64,000 nucleotides of DNA from Macrostomum hystrix (taxonomy: Eukaryota; Platyhelminthes; Macrostomidae): contig CATNEN010000038.1 of assembly GCA_950097015.1 (NCBI GenBank), positions 7,314,001-7,378,000 of the forward strand. The letters run 5' to 3'. The notes beneath the pieces are model-generated. The model saw nothing but the letters and a program-made list of their open reading frames with translations. It had not been told where the DNA came from and searched no databases. The translations under genes were made by a program, and so were the position numbers. This document shows positions 1 to 11,227 of the stretch, in pieces; within the stretch, counting starts at the first letter, position 1; the number at the start of each line of letters is the position of its first letter.

Positions 1-48
1 GCGCAGAGACCTTATCATAGATGAATATATTTCATGTCGTATTGGATT

Positions 49-59
49 TTTATAAATAG
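49..59 (+). promoter_or_regulatory. TATA-like motif upstream of the ankyrin-kinase
   Basis: TTTTATAAATA lies about 40 bp before the ATG at 95. It fits a TATA box, but the gene may extend beyond the window edge, so this is tentative. Confidence 0.25.
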
Positions 60-94
60 AGATTAAGCTTCCCAAGCACACTTCTGGTGCAGAA

Positions 95-3000
95 ATGACT
101 CAAAAACAGCTGCAACGTCTCACAGAGCTGGTCCTACAAGGTGACTTCGGTCACGTACGTTGTCTGGCATCTCCGCAACTGATAAGAGTGACAGACCAGA
201 GCAACCGGACTATTCTCATGAATGTAGCTGACAGTGTTAACACTGCTGTGGGGCTGGAAAAATGCATACTCTATTTACTCAACCTCGGCGCGGATCCGTT
301 CGCGCATGACGAGGCGGGCGACACGGCTGCTCACTTTGCAGCCAGGCAGGACAATCGCCGGCTGCTGGCTCTGATGCCGTTCGAAGCGAAATGGTTGCGA
401 AACCTGAGGGGCGCCACTCCGCTGATGGAAGCTGCTCTGACTGGCAGCAGGAAGTGCGCCAAGCACCTGCTGCATCTTTTGAGGGAGCCCAGGTTCAACG
501 AGTGCAAGAGGAAAGGCAATTCAAAACGAGAGCAACTGCTCGGACATCGGGACTCGCAGGGTCGGACGGCGTTGGATTTGGCGAGGCTCAAAGGCCTGTC
601 AGAGCTAGCCACTGACATCGAGCTGTGAGTGACCGCGCCTCTTGAGCTCATTTTAATCACTTAGCAAACTTTTACGAAGCAACACTTCGCTTTGGTTGCA
701 GAGAAATGCGGCTGACGGTGGACATCGATAAAGTAATCTCAGGCCTGACTGCTGAGGTGAGTTGAATCTCTAACCGATGTAGATGTGCAGTCGACAGCAC
801 AGCCGCAGCTATTGCGCGTCGCATCTGATGGCTGCGTAGGGCTGTTCAGTCCATGGACTGGGGGAACGCCACAGCCAGCTTCCATTATCCCCGCTTTTAA
901 GTGAAAATACATCGAGAAAATATAACGTCCGTTTTTTCAACCAAACCCGACCCAGTTAGAACCGTGTGAGACAGTAGGCTTGCTTGTGATTTATTGAAGG
1001 TTCGTTTTTACGGATTTGCTACTTCGTTTTACGAAAATAACTTTCTAGAAGCCATTTATTTAAAGAGAAATATAATGTTCGGTTCTGCGGGGAATGAGCC
1101 AACTATTGAGGTGGTGTTATTGGGTCTAGTTTGCCAACAATAGAGGATTGTCCAACTATGTTCAACAACAGAAGGATCCTTGATAATCAGACGCTTGTCC
1201 ATTCTTTTCTGCTCGACTTTGCATACAGGAGGAGGCCGTTCGAGCTAAACTGGAAGAGCTTGCCAGGTCGGGTGACTCAGAAGGACTTCGGCGAGCACTG
1301 ATGCCTGGTAGCTGCGACCTGCCTGACAGGTGGGGTCAAACCGTGCTGTTGTGGGCAGCTTACAAGTGCAAGTCCGGGGGTGAAGCTCTGTGGCAGCAGC
1401 TGCTGACTGAGGCGGACCCAACTTGCAGTGATATTGACGGCATCAGCAGCATGCACTGTGCAGCAATGAGCGGCAATGCTGAGGCAGCCTCCGCCCTGAT
1501 TGGTGCCGGAGCCGCGGTCAACGCTCGAGATGAGGCTGAAACTACGCCCCTCATGAGGCTGTCCAGCGCCGAAGTCGATGCAGGCACGGTCGTTCGACTC
1601 CTACTAGCTGCCGGCTCGGACTGGACGCTGAAGGATTCGCAGGGCAAGACAGCGCTGGACTGGGTCACAGACAGGGGCAAAAACGAACTGGCAGAGCTGC
1701 TGCGTGGGTAAGTTGCCATGGAAACAGTCAATCGCTAAACAGAAGAAAGACCACAGGGGCATTTCAAATAGCCACATTTTTCTTTTTTCTGCATCTCCCA
1801 AAATATTCAACCAATCGCCATGAAAATTCGTGCTCAAATTTTCTGCTCAACCCGATGAAAAAAATTTCAGGATCGCAAAGCATCGGCATCATCGTCGAGA
1901 TATTCAACAATTCTCGTCGGGGTGTCAAGTAGCAAAAACCAGCAATAATGACATAAATTTTCTGCTCACAAAATTTTATAATTTATTTTATTGTTTTATT
2001 GTATCATGTCATGTCACCAGGGTCTTTGACAAGAATCACTACTGTCGATACTGTCGTCGGATGGCTTTGAAAGTTATAGTTCATCGTTAAATCGAGGACA
2101 CCTAGATCTAATGATCATGCGACATGCGTATATGGACGCTCGTGCATACCTCACTGCATAGCCTAAGGAAACGGGTGTATTCCTAAGGGCCTTCTCCTCA
2201 GTATTTAGTATTGCAATGCCTTTCACTACAGCCAATTAACACGCGGACGCATTCATGCTGTCACCTTCAGGTACGAAGGTCTGGACTTCTTTGATGCGTC
2301 TCTAGATCTACCGTGAGTTTGACCTACTTGCATCTTTTCATTTCAGCAAAGTGCATTAGTTCAGGGACAAATTTCTTTTTCAACCAACTCATTCAGATCG
2401 GATGGTCAGCCGTACCGAGACAATTGGGACTCTGTTCGCCTCATCGGCCGGGGAGGCTTCGGCGAAGTTCACGAGGTGCTCACCGACAAGGGCATCAGGT
2501 GTGCTACGAAAACGATCAAGATGAAAATGCAGCTTGGTGGCCAGCTAGAAATGAGCAGAGACATTGACAAGGTGATTGCGAGTGAGAGGAACCTATGCCA
2601 ACTGAATCACGTCAACATCGTCAGGTTCTTGTATATTGTTCAGTCCGAGCCATCGACTGTTGTTCTGTTTATGGAGCTGTTGAACGGCTGCAGCCTGGAA
2701 GCATTTCTCGATCGCAAGCCACTAGATGAAGAAACGATTCGAGACTTCAGCGGACAGGTAAGCTTGTGTGACCCAGTATAAGGGCAATTTTTCTTTAAAT
2801 CCTCCGTCAAATTGACGGATGCCATGATTTAAATCATTTCAGATCTGCAATGCTCTGCTCTACATACACAGCCGACGGCCGCCAGTGATCCACCGAGACA
2901 TCAACTGCAGCAACATTGTAGTGCTAGCCAACAGCCAGAGAATAAAGCTGATCGATTTCGGCTTGTCCATCAAGCTGGAGCGGTCATTCAGCCACATTTC

Positions 3001-3382
3001 CGGCTCCAGTGCGACTCCCATTGGCACTCTGAACTTCATGGCGCCAGAGCTGCTGGGCGCTGGGACACCAGAGAGCGTGCAGTACAGCAGAGAGTCCGAC
3101 ATCTGGGCGTTCGGCTGCTCGATCTTCCAGATGGCCAGCGGAGCCAAGCCTTACGCGACCGTCTGGAACTTTTACCAATTGGCTCAACTGCTTGAGAAGA
3201 GAGGCGCGCCCGCCCTGCCTGACAACTGCTCAGCAGTTCTGAAGGATTTCTACAGCCGCTGCACCGCCAGAGACAGAAAGTACCGGAAGCCTGCCGCAGA
3301 ACTGCTGAGACATGAATTTCTGACTGGTGAGAAGCCCAAGAAGCGAAGGACTTTTAGTGCACTCTTCGGTGACCAAAAGTGA
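95..3382 (+). CDS. Ankyrin-repeat protein kinase (STE11/MAP3K-like), 6 exons
   Basis: Exons 95-624, 702-756, 1229-1707, 2271-2312, 2397-2757 and 2843-3382 join in phase through GT-AG introns to give about 668 residues. Residues ~40-350 hold ankyrin-type repeats (for example GATPLMEAALTG and GKTALDW). The kinase domain covers ~380-650: glycine loop GRGGFGEV, beta-3 lysine in CATKTI, catalytic loop HRDINCSN, DFG, and GTLNFMAPELL activation segment/APE. The activation segment resembles MEKK/STE11 kinases, so a Ser/Thr kinase acting on cytoplasmic substrates is likely; the substrate is not predictable. Oddity: the usual Lys of HRDxK is Asn. The start at 95 follows a TATA-like stretch (49-59) but also sits 2 bases after a possible splice acceptor (82-92), so an upstream exon or a trans-spliced leader is possible. 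Introns are short (77-563 bp); intron 2 carries a SINE piece. Confidence 0.85.
780..890 (-). repeat. SINE-A fragment in intron 2 of the kinase gene
   Basis: This is the 3' part of SINE family A in reverse orientation. It includes the family-specific palindrome CAGTCCATGGACTG at 847-860 and the CAGCTATTGCGCG module. Full copies are at 4375-4630 and 39160-39405. Confidence 0.75.
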
Positions 3383-4374
3383 TCGTTTGCGGTGGATAAA
3401 AGAAATTAATTATTTATTACATTTATATTAGATCGAACTTTATATGATTTGTATTTACAAGCCCTAATTTAATGCTTCATGAAATCTATACTGCAGGATT
3501 TTTGTCTCAATTTCCTTGAGCAATAGACGTTCAGGAACCCAGTGTGAACCGCATCGTAATAACTGAATACAATATTACAGATACTTAAAGTACAATCAAT
3601 ATAGGTATACATAATTATTAATGATGCAAGACTCGATTCGTACAAACTGCGACACATCGCGTACTCAAATGTTAACGCTCTGTAGCTGTACTTAGAAACA
3701 AAAAATTCTCAAAAATGGACATGGACCTTTCAAGTTTTGACGAGGCAAATTTACTGAAGTGGGCTGTACAGTATTGTCTCCAGGAATCTGTTGTAAACAA
3801 CCTTTCAACACATTGCTGTATAGAAATTTTTCGTTTTTATTGCTTTGTGTTAAATGGCATGCATTCAACTTAGCCACTTCAGTTTGTCTATAGTCTATTT
3901 TTTCTTTTCATTTCTATTCCTTTCATTATTTATTCATTCCTTCCTTCCTTCCTATTCATTCCTTTCGCTATTTGAATAAGTACATTTGCAATTTTCTAGC
4001 TATTAATAAGATTTAACTCTACTTTTCAAATAGACAATTTTTTTACTCCAAAAGAAGAGTATCTTATTAGCAAGGTCTTAGCGGGCCAAAGAGAGAAAAC
4101 CTAAAGGACGACAGTGGGCCGCTAAGAAATATGAGATAGGGGAGACACGGGAGAGTTGAGATAGCGGAAAGATGAGACAAAGGAGATATTAGACAAAGGA
4201 GAGAATGGGCAAAGTAGAGATGAGACACAGGAGAGATGAGACACGGGAGAGATGAGACACGGGAGAGACGAGACACGGGATAGATGATATTGGAAACTGC
4301 AGTATGTAGCTATATATTAGATAAAGTGGCATCCATATTGGTAACTCAGCGCCAACATTCACATTGACAGAGGC
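3383..4374. other. AT-rich intergenic DNA with a short GA-rich array
   Basis: No supportable gene. The stretch at ~4130-4275 is a GA-rich imperfect repeat (gagatgagacacggga type, ~16 bp unit). The rest is AT-rich sequence without long codon structure. Confidence 0.5.
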
Positions 4375-4630
4375 TAATTGTAGCCTTGAGGTTAAAGCGT
4401 AGGACTCACGACTTGAAGGTCGGGGTTCGATTCCTGACTCGACTGGAACAATGTGTCCTTTAGCAAGACACTTAACTCTGCGTTCAGTTCGACAAGCTGT
4501 TTAATGGGTACCAGCTAGCAGCTGGTGTCAGCTGGTTATTGAGGGTAAGGCGCGTGGCGTTTCCCCAGTCCATGGACTGAACAGCCCTACACAGTCTTCA
4601 GACGCGCCGCGCAGCCACTGCAGAAACACG
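4375..4630 (+). repeat. SINE-A, near full-length tRNA-derived copy
   Basis: A tRNA-like head includes an A-box-like part (tgaggttaaagcgtagg) and a B box (GGTTCGATTCC) near 4425-4435. The body carries AGCAAGACACTTAACTCTGC, then ATGGGTACCAG, the palindrome CAGTCCATGGACTG at 4566-4579, and a CAGCC...CCGCGCAG tail module. The same order recurs at 39160-39405 and, reversed, at 33950-34200. A polymerase III origin is inferred from the boxes. Confidence 0.8.
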
Positions 4631-7051
4631 CTTTCTTAATTTTATGGGTAATTTTAACCCCAAATTAGACCAATCTGCGAGGTGGATGTCCGGCGGTAGC
4701 TTAAGCCAAGGTGACAAGTCAATAGCTGACTCGCGGCCGCCGTCCTGAGCCCCGATGTGGCTTCTTGCCGACGGTAAACAGTTCGTGAGGCTGGGTCGCT
4801 CGCTGATTAGCCGAGATCCTGTAGCCCAGGGGAAGCGCTCGTGGGGTTGGTGGCGTCCGCTCCCCCGGCTGCAGGTCCGGCCCGGCTCGGCGTGATTGAC
4901 ACTTAGCTAAAAAACACGCGTCTAAAAATAATTTACGTGACAACTGAGAAATAACTCTGAAAAAATATAAATAACACCGGGTGACAGAAGGACAAAAGGA
5001 CAAACAAGCTGACACTACAAAGTTAGGATCATATTCTGTTGAGGATTCCAAAGACTAGTTTTAGCACATGCTGTAGACATGAAAACTGCATGTACTGATC
5101 GCCCAGCTGCTGGTATACGATGTAGGATAGCCTATGGCCCTATGCAATTAAGCAAGGGAATTAACAAACTGTTAGTTGGACAATATTGATGGGATTTACG
5201 TGTGTGTGACCATTAGTAACTAATTCTCAGGGACTATACTAAATACTCCCTGCTAATTTTAGTAGTCCCTGCTAATTCTTTTTGCAAAAAATGAACTGAC
5301 ACCTTTTAAAATGACAATTTATTTATTAACGTTTTTTCTAGCTATTATAAAAATATGCTTATAACAATGTAATTAATTAAAATATTACTTTAGGATATAA
5401 AATATATGGCTGCAGTTTCACTCCAAACCCATTCAATAATAAAGCATCACTAAACTCCACGCTTTCGCTTGAGAAGTGATAGGAGTGCTCAAGTTGTTGC
5501 AGACAAGCACCACTAGAATAAGATCTTAAGTCCTTAAGTTAAGATATTAAGCTGAAGAATGAACACGATCGCAACTAATAAAAGCGTTGTCGTAAAATAT
5601 GGTAAAATATATTCATACTAGAACTACAAGACATTTTAAAAAAAAAATAATCTGTTTGGCAACTTTTTACTCTAAATATTTATTATGCATTAAACTACAT
5701 AGAACCTTTTTGCTTAACTGCGTTAGCTAAGGAAACTTTACATGTTTGACGTAAAAACGGTTTGTTCAATTTCATTGTTAAACTTACCCAAATGCCAAAT
5801 ATCTACGACACGCAGTCACAGGCTTGAGAGCATTCTGGTCTGCAAAATTAATTTTACCACTTTACATTTTTAGTACTTAAAAGCATTTGATAACATAATA
5901 TTTTTAATTGAAAACAGCAAATCCTTTTGTTCCTTCTCTCATGCCGATGCCGCATTATACTTAAGAACATTTTCCAATTCGAAATTATAGGCCTACAACA
6001 AGGAACCATTCGTTAGGATGTATCTTGATTGAGTTTGATAGTTGAGAGTTTTGAAATCTAGATTAAACTTTTTAAATTTTAAGTGTCTCTAACCGCATAT
6101 TTTTTTCTTGTAATAAACTTGACTCAAAGCGAGAAATCGTAATTTAGAAGAGTCTCCTATATGTAATTAATGTTATTTCTCATATATTGCATTTTCAATA
6201 GGAAATATTTTTTATTAGCTGCTTTTTTAGAAATGCGACACATTTATTTATTTTTTTGTTCATAGTAACATTAGCATAACGCAATAGCCTAGAGTTAGAG
6301 TAGAATACAATTTTTACAGAAATTCGTGTTGACTGGTTAGACATCAGGACCATTTTTTAAATAAAACATGGTTAAAAATATTTAACTATGAATATAAACA
6401 AGATGTACTGTATCTTAAACTTAAAGCTAGACTAGAAAATGCTCTTAAATAGACTGTTATATTGTTGTAAATGGTTTAGTAAGAAAAATTACAACTTTGT
6501 GCAGTTTTAAATATTTTTGCCTTGCTTTGATTCTTGCTCAACCGTTCTTTTTCTAGAGTTTAAACCCAGTTTTTAGAATTGAAATCATCTCGACTTAAAG
6601 ACTTGAATATTGGGGTTCTATATACTGAACACCTATATGCAGCCTTCAGATGTGCCGCGCAATAGCTGCTGTCTGCTGGACATGTGGTCCAATCTGAACT
6701 TCAGTCCATCAAGAACCACTAGGAGCAGAAGGACAGGAAACTACGTTTCTTAGAAAAAATTTAACACTGGTTTCACGAAAAAATACACTACGGAGATAGG
6801 AAATTTTTATGATCTAAATGGTAACAGCTTTTGATTGAAAGCAGATAAAAATCTGTTCTTTTTTATTACTTGCTTAACATGTTGCTCCACTGAATATTAT
6901 GAGTATAAAGTTTTGTACATTTTCAAAACCAAAAAACCAGCCTTCAATTTTTTTCTCTAAGAAACGTAGTTTTTCCGCCCTTCTACTCCCAGTGGTGCTT
7001 GCAGTCCATGTGGACATAATTTATTATTTTATTATTTTCTTTTATTTCCAG
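4631..7051. other. AT-rich intergenic region
   Basis: No gene recognised. A GC-rich patch at ~4725-4895 stands out from the AT-rich surroundings and may be a fragment of an unidentified repeat. A short SINE-A tail fragment lies at ~6635-6670 (cagccttcagatgtgccgcgcaatagctg). Confidence 0.5.
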
Positions 7052-7076
7052 AAGACTTGGCTCAGCAGATGTGAGC

Positions 7077-9140
7077 ATGCCATTCCTAGCTCACGCGTAT
7101 CTGAATAACACAGACCCCAATGTAAGGAATCTGCTGATTCAATTTTGCAACTTGTACAACAATTACATCTGCGCTGGCGGCTTGCAGTGCAGATGCGATG
7201 ATGCAATGCACAACCTTGCCTGTCCAGTAAATTCGCTAATTGAGTCACGATTCAGCAGCCTGATTAGGCAGGCTAACTTGAACCCGGGAGAGACGGGAGC
7301 CTGGCTAGCACTGCTATTTGAGAGCGACCTCACGGCGGCCTATCTCAGGTCTCGCATTGATGCTTCCATCGCCCGCTACGCAGCCTCGTGTCCAACAGTG
7401 GCTGGTCTCGAAAACTTGCGCCTTCTGTCTGGCAGCCTAGCCAACCTGAGCAAGTGGCACGGCTACAACCCGCTGAGAACTTGTGTGACGCGAGTCGACA
7501 ACGCCAAAGATGCCGCCGCTTGCCTACTACCGAGCCTGCTGCTGGCATCACCGCAGCGTTTGCTGCCGCCAAACAGCATGCGCTATGGGCTGTTCTGGAA
7601 CTACCTGTCCACCTACCTGGCTGATGTGGAACAATGGCCAAATGCGGCTGTGATGTACAGAGTTGGCTATGCGGGATTATTCGGGCGATTGCAGACCAGC
7701 AGTCGGGTGAGACAGACTGGTCATTGAAAATTTTAATATCTACAGGATGGCTGAGGCAAACATTTCAATTCGTCTACCATCGCAGAACGGTTCCCAGCTT
7801 ACCCTGGCGCAGGCCTTCGGCGCCGCCTGCGCCGAGTGTTCAACAATCGAGCAACTGCTGCGGGTCCTATTTGAAGGCGTGTTCTGCCAGTGCGGCCGTC
7901 TGTTCCTGCTGGCTCTCACCAACCCGAGACTGGACGAGTTGCAAAGGCGGTCATCCTTTGTCGAGCGCTCGCGTCTGCTGCGTTCAATGCGTCGATTCAG
8001 CTGCTTGCAGGGCAATGATCGGCGCTGCGAAAAGAGGCGGTCGAGCGCACCTGACAGGTATAGGCTAGTTATGCGGCGCACGGTGTGCTTGACTATGCAG
8101 GGCAGGAGTGACATTCGCGCCCGACTAGAGCTTCTGGTGAAGCGATTGGATTGGTCCGATGACGTCACATACCGTCAGGCCGATGCTGGTGACGCTGCTC
8201 TGGAAACTGTGAGCAAACTTTGTAATCATTCGCGGCGAAATTACAAAGCATGTTGTAACAAGTTTTCGTGCGAAAATCAAAACTATAGCTTACGTAATTT
8301 ATGAAAGTCAACTTTACGTTAATCATTTGTGAAATGGATCAACTGCAGTATTATCTGGTCTTGTGACTTTCTCAGTTGACGTAATGAACAGTTGTATTTA
8401 AGGCTTTAATAAATAAATGATAGTTAATAAGTAATTTACATTATTAACTTATGTACTCGTTTCGCTGACTCCTAAGCACACACGCACACAGATACTGTAC
8501 GCAGGCACACGCTCAGTTAGATGTGTACAACTGCTCTGACTTTTCTCATCGTCTGGAGTGTACTGCACTTTCACTGTGCCTTGTAGTTTGGCCCTCAAGG
8601 GCGTAAATTGCACGACAAGCCCCCAAAGCCTTTTCTCCGCGGCTGCGCCCCAAATAAATGTTGCCTCGCTGCGGAATCGAGCTCAGGGACCTTGGTGCGA
8701 GAGGCGAACGAAAATTATCAACTATCAGACTTTCTATAACAGGCTAAAAGTCTTTCCGCTTAGAAAACTTTAGACTCTTGTTCTCCCATTGCGCCGCCTC
8801 GCAGCAAAACTGTCCTGACAACGGCGCGGTGCTGCTGCTGCTCAGCTCCGAGTTGTGTTCCGGCGCTTTAACTGACGATCCCGAGCCGGATGCTTTAAGC
8901 CCAGAGGCGCAGCTGTTCTGTGAGGTCTGGCGCCAGGTTGAAAATCGTCAGCAGATGCTAGGCAGATCGGACGCGCTTACCTTTATCATTGCCACCGTCG
9001 ACTTGACTAAGTCGGCGCTGCTGCTGTGGACTCAGCGGCTGGGTCTGCCTAGGGCCGATGTTACAGTCGTGCCCTTTGTGGAGCCGTACGAGGCCGCGGC
9101 CTGGAAGTGGCTGCTCACCGCGCTGCTGCTGCCGACTTGA
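7077..9140 (+). CDS. Unrecognised Cys-rich protein, 3 exons
   Basis: The model is exon 7052-7706 (ATG at 7077), 7786-8208 and 8805-9140, all phase 0, giving about 462 residues. Splice sites: acceptor ttatttccag at 7042-7051, donors CGG|GTGAGA and ACT|GTGAGC, acceptors catcgcag and cctcgcag. Codon use is GC-rich compared with the flanks, supporting real coding. I do not recognise the family. Visible: many Cys (CRCDDAMHNLAC, CAECS, FCQCG), leucine-rich helical segments, and no clear signal peptide. A stop-containing reading appears if the nearer acceptor at 7745 is used, so the acceptor at 7785 was chosen for frame. The first AUG after the 7051 acceptor is AUG-UGA at 7069, just ahead of the proposed start. 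Upstream exons may exist. AATAAA lies at 9176-9181. Confidence 0.6.
8455..8712 (-). repeat. SINE-B copy in intron 2
   Basis: Reverse copy of SINE family B (full copy at 36605-36981). It shows the ACACACGCACACAGATACTGTACGC module, the gccctcaagggcgtaaattgcacgac module and the tRNA-like head end (gaatcgagctcagggaccttggtgcgagaggc). Confidence 0.75.
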
Positions 9141-9175
9141 CTCTCCTAGCCAACGTACAGTTTATGGATGTCATG

Positions 9176-9181
9176 AATAAA
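9176..9181 (+). terminator. Poly(A) signal AATAAA
   Basis: Canonical hexamer 36 bp after the stop codon of the Cys-rich gene. Confidence 0.55.
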
Positions 9182-9284
9182 TCTTCCTAGAGCGTTTACT
9201 GCCTTTTCCTGCATCTTCAGAACGATTTCGGACATTCCGGTTATATCTGAGAGTGTTTTTTAACTGCTTTTATTTTTGTTTGAA

Positions 9285-9475
9285 GGGCTTGTAGTCCTTG
9301 AGAGTGTTTAGATCGTCGAATTTGCTACTCGACGGTCACGGGTTCGATTCTCGAATCCACTTTAACAGACTGTTTTTTAGCAATTTGGGCACTGCGTGTC
9401 TAGTGTGGGTTTATCAGAATTTGCTGGGGTAATTAAAGGTGGGTGTGGCGTCCCCCCAGTCCATGGACTGAACGT
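9285..9475 (+). repeat. SINE-A, diverged copy
   Basis: A B-box-like GGGTTCGATTC occurs near 9342. The middle is diverged, but ggtgggtgtggcgtcccccCAGTCCATGGACTGAAC is retained (palindrome 9457-9470). Confidence 0.7.
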
Positions 9476-10200
9476 GTGTAATGAGAGATTTTTATTCGCA
9501 AAAAATACGAAAAGCATTCCTAGTACAAGTATCCTACAGTTTCTTTTGCTGGGATTTCGCTTTTACTTTGTGTATAAATAAAAAAGAATTGTTATCGCAT
9601 TGGAAAATAACAATTATTGAATTTGCCATTTTTAGCATTATAATCTCATTACTAAGTCTATTTTTTTCTGGATCAGATTTTACAGAGAAGTTGCCATTTT
9701 TTCTAAGAATTTGCCTGCTATTATTTGCCAACGAAGTAATTTTTTGCTAACACTGCTAGGTTTACAAGCTTCTGCGTACGGTATGATTTTCTATTAATTT
9801 CTATTATCGTTTTATAGCTACTAATAGTAGTTTTAGTTAATAAGTAAACACTTTCGATTGTTTTCATGCCTCGCATTGTTTTCCTTTTATTTTTCTTACA
9901 TTTCTACTTACAGAACAGTAGTTAGTATTCATGATTTTCGTCATTCTGCTTTCTCTTTTGTCCCCGCAAAAAAAATTTCTTTACGATCGATATTTCCTCT
10001 TTCAGCCAGCCAATCAGGGCGTCTTGTTGAACCCCCACCTGCTCGCTTGTTTAATCTCACTTTCTATACTATATAATTGACCTGAATTTCGGCAAACTAG
10101 AAAATAATATATATTTCACAAGGCCATGCGTATCCAAGAGAGATAAAATATTCAGCGCTCCCAAAGTGTCATTTTTGTTAATAGCTAGTATCGCTATTGT
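9476..10200. other. AT-rich intergenic DNA
   Basis: No supportable gene; only short chance frames without splice or codon support. Confidence 0.5.
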
Positions 10201-10204
10201 TAAT

Positions 10205-10820
10205 CTAAATGATAATTTGGACACTCAAAACGATCATGTCTGTGGTCTCATGCTATTCGGCCATAGAGTTAAGGATATTCAGAATGAAAAAGCGGCAATC
10301 AAAACGGTGATGTTGGGCCCCTTTGAGTGCGCCTCACTGGCTGTCCCTTGATTGAGCGGCCTTGGCAGCGCCTAAGCCAAAGTTTTAATCCCGTCTCATC
10401 AAGGTAGACGGTGTGAACTGCAGGATCCAGATGTAGCATAAAATCCACGTACTCTCTCCTTGATCTGCAGGTTTTCATTGGTTTTAGTTGCCAGGCTCAC
10501 TGTATTGCTCACTGAAAACTGGTTTTGTTCCAGCTCGTTCTGAAGGCTGGCCTTCGTCTCTTCGTCCACTTTGCATTAGCAAGTGGACGGCGCTTCCACT
10601 CTTGGTAACGCCTGAACCCTTTCTTCCTGCGTATATGCTCGCATAATTCTATACGCAGTTTCAATCGGCACTTGCAGGATGTCTGCTGCAGCTTTTAGTG
10701 TTGCCCCTTGCTCTATAATTGCAGACACCAAGCGTTGCCTGTCGACTGGGCATTTGAAAAACAGCAACAAGAAATAGCAAAGAAAGAAGCGAGAGAAAAC
10801 CAAACAGGCGGAGAGCAAGG
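10205..10820 (-). pseudogene. Tc1/mariner-IS630 type transposase fragment, broken
   Basis: Reverse-strand 10576-10818 encodes a helix-turn-helix region (SAIIEQGATLKAAADILQV then ETAYRIMRAY), typical of the DNA-binding part of Tc1/IS630 transposases. Further on, 10340-10415 reads in another frame as a DDE-type segment with YLDETG and GRSIKGQPVRR. The expected following beta strands appear only after another frame change near 10310. Stops and frameshifts mean it is inactive. No terminal inverted repeats were identified. Confidence 0.7.
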
Positions 10821-11227
10821 CAAGGGACTTTTTCAGCTTTCCGTTCCGAGTTTTATCATTTGGTTTGGTTGTCTATGGTCGAAAGGGTGAATTTTCTTCC
10901 GAGTGGCTGAATTGATTCTCGTTTTAAATGCCCCTTTCTCGTTTTGGTTGTCCAAACGTTTATGTTCTCTAGCGGCGAGGTTTACTTAGAGGATAGTTAA
11001 ATCCATGGCCATTGTCATATAGTCTAGCCAACAAGTGAGTCAAAATAATGGAGATTTTACCATAGACAATTGACAATCAGGGTGCAATAATGCAGCAACA
11101 CAAACTTTATATTTACGAAAAGCAAACGTAGCAAATAGTTGAACATTTTTAACGAGCTCTTTGTCTAGTAGTCAGTGCTCTAGTAGTAACTCGAAAACTC
11201 AGTAACTCACTCAGTACTCATCAGTAC

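Noticed and set aside
4378-4444. Possible tRNA gene
   Set aside because: The B box is good but the head is diverged, no cloverleaf with a proper acceptor stem was found, and it continues into the SINE-A body.
7747-8304. Independent gene starting at ATG 7747
   Set aside because: Explained better as the second exon of the 7052-9140 gene via the acceptor at 7785, which keeps phase 0.
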